In this document: one piece after another, positions 63,405-64,000 of the stretch
How the letters are laid out: each line of letters opens with the position of its first letter
How positions within the stretch are numbered: position 1 is the stretch's first letter
Assembly: GCF_963678635.1 (NCBI RefSeq)
Contig: NC_087063.1
Span: 48,557,220-48,621,219, forward strand
Direction of reading: 5' to 3'
DNA: 64,000 nt
Source of the DNA: Symsagittifera roscoffensis
Taxonomy: Eukaryota > Xenacoelomorpha > Acoela > Convolutidae
The notes under the pieces: generated by a model
Told to the model about the DNA's origin: nothing
Database searches by the model: none
The model's input: the letters and a program-made list of their open reading frames with translations, nothing else
Position numbers and translations under genes: made by a program

Positions 63405-64000
63405 AATTTAAGAGTTTCTTGGAATGATAAATTTCTTAAGCAAATAACTTTAGATGCAATTACATCTCAGACTATTTTATAACAATCTTGTACAACAAAA
63501 TAGCTTTGAACGAACTTTAGAACATCAAAAACGCTTCAATGAAACTCAAACCTTTCTCAAAGAACAAATTTTCAACACTAATCCAGACACATTTTTCGAC
63601 ACAGTTTAGGAATTAGCGCAGCAATTTTAAAATTACATCAAGGCACAAACAAAATGAACCTTATATCAGCAAATTCAAGATTTTTTACACAAGCAGAACT
63701 CGGACTCTCTAAACTTATGAGAGAATGTACAGCCATCAGATATACAGTAACAGAATATGAATTCTTACTTCATCAATCAAGATATCCACAGTTTTATTTA
63801 CAGATTATAAGCCTATAGTTTTTCTTTTCGCACAGAAATATAATCCAAACCATAGATAGTTTAGATTTCAACTTATAGTAATAAAATTCCCAAATCTGTA
63901 TATAGTTTGGACAGCAGGCAAGTATCTTGCTTTGCCAGATACACTTAGTCGAAATACAGTACCTGAACTATCTACACGAAAAAAAACTGTAGAAATACCA
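63405..64000 (+). pseudogene. RT connection and RNase H remnant, Gypsy copy 2
   Basis: EFLGMINFLSK (63410-63440) is the connection domain; then NSRFFTQAEL and, near 63800, TDYKPIVFLFAQKYNPNH; and near 63910-63960 WTAGKYLALPDTLSRN, the characteristic end of Gypsy RNase H (LPDTLSR). Stops interrupt the frame. The element continues beyond the window. Confidence 0.75.

Larger units (their letters stand above)
58648..64000 (+). mobile_element. Ty3/Gypsy family 1, copy 2, remainder (decayed)
   Basis: The copy resumes after the Polinton and runs rightward: LTR/leader to about 60080, gag remnants, zinc knuckle, then RNase H, continuing past the window. Numerous stops occur in every frame. The protease and RT palm are absent, because the linker seen at 2570-2640 in copy 1 joins almost directly to the RT connection domain near 63400. 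Confidence 0.82.

Overview
The window looks like chromosomal DNA of an invertebrate animal. It is AT-rich, has GT-AG introns and a host exon with a fibronectin type III fold, and is dominated by transposons in several stages of decay. The species cannot be named from the sequence alone. Gene starts given here use ATG; many apparent open frames begin only at TTG or GTG.

Positions 1-8089 hold a minus-strand, decayed Ty3/Gypsy retroelement (family 1: LTR/leader, gag, zinc knuckle, protease, RT). From 8.1 to 15.0 kb there are no recognisable genes, only palindrome clusters, a foldback element and MITE fragments. From 15.0 to 31.0 kb an approximately 7.7 kb segment occurs twice in direct orientation, 667 bp apart. 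Each copy carries the same dead minus-strand Ty3/Gypsy element (family 2) plus an upstream stretch rich in degenerate ~80 bp repeats. From 31 to 39.4 kb there are dispersed repeats, three small inverted-repeat elements, and two candidate host exons in matching splice phase: a signal-peptide exon at 35.55 kb and a symmetric 1-1 fibronectin type III exon at 38.18 kb.

The main object is a complete Polinton/Maverick (polintovirus-like) element at 39794-58641 (18,848 bp). It has 5'-AG...CT-3' ends, terminal inverted repeats of 212 and 261 bp, and an exact 6-bp target duplication (GACCTC). It landed 422 bp inside the LTR of a second, plus-strand copy of Gypsy family 1, whose remainder runs from 58648 to the window end. 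That Gypsy copy probably sits in an intron of the fibronectin gene, so the insertions nest: host gene, then old Gypsy, then young Polinton.

Leftward Polinton genes are a protein-primed family B DNA polymerase and a small protein with a nuclear-localisation motif. The polymerase has an N-terminal zinc-finger part, one in-frame stop and one 650-bp intron. Two GGCGGGAA (E2F-type) sites lie about 170-200 bp upstream of its start. The rightward early-type block (48.2-50.9 kb) encodes a PC4-like protein, a possible HUH-like protein, a DEDD-type exonuclease-like protein and unknowns, ending at a palindromic AATAAA signal. The rightward late-type block (51.0-57.5 kb) encodes a small protein paralogous to the last early gene, a membrane protein, packaging ATPase, two conserved Polinton accessory proteins, retroviral-type integrase, penton-like minor capsid protein, basic core protein, double-jelly-roll major capsid protein and adenain-like protease. 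The late genes are packed with junctions of +2, +6 and +10 nt and four separate overlaps of exactly 11 nt. The parts together would copy DNA by protein priming, package it in an icosahedral capsid and integrate it. The one obvious lesion is the polymerase stop codon.
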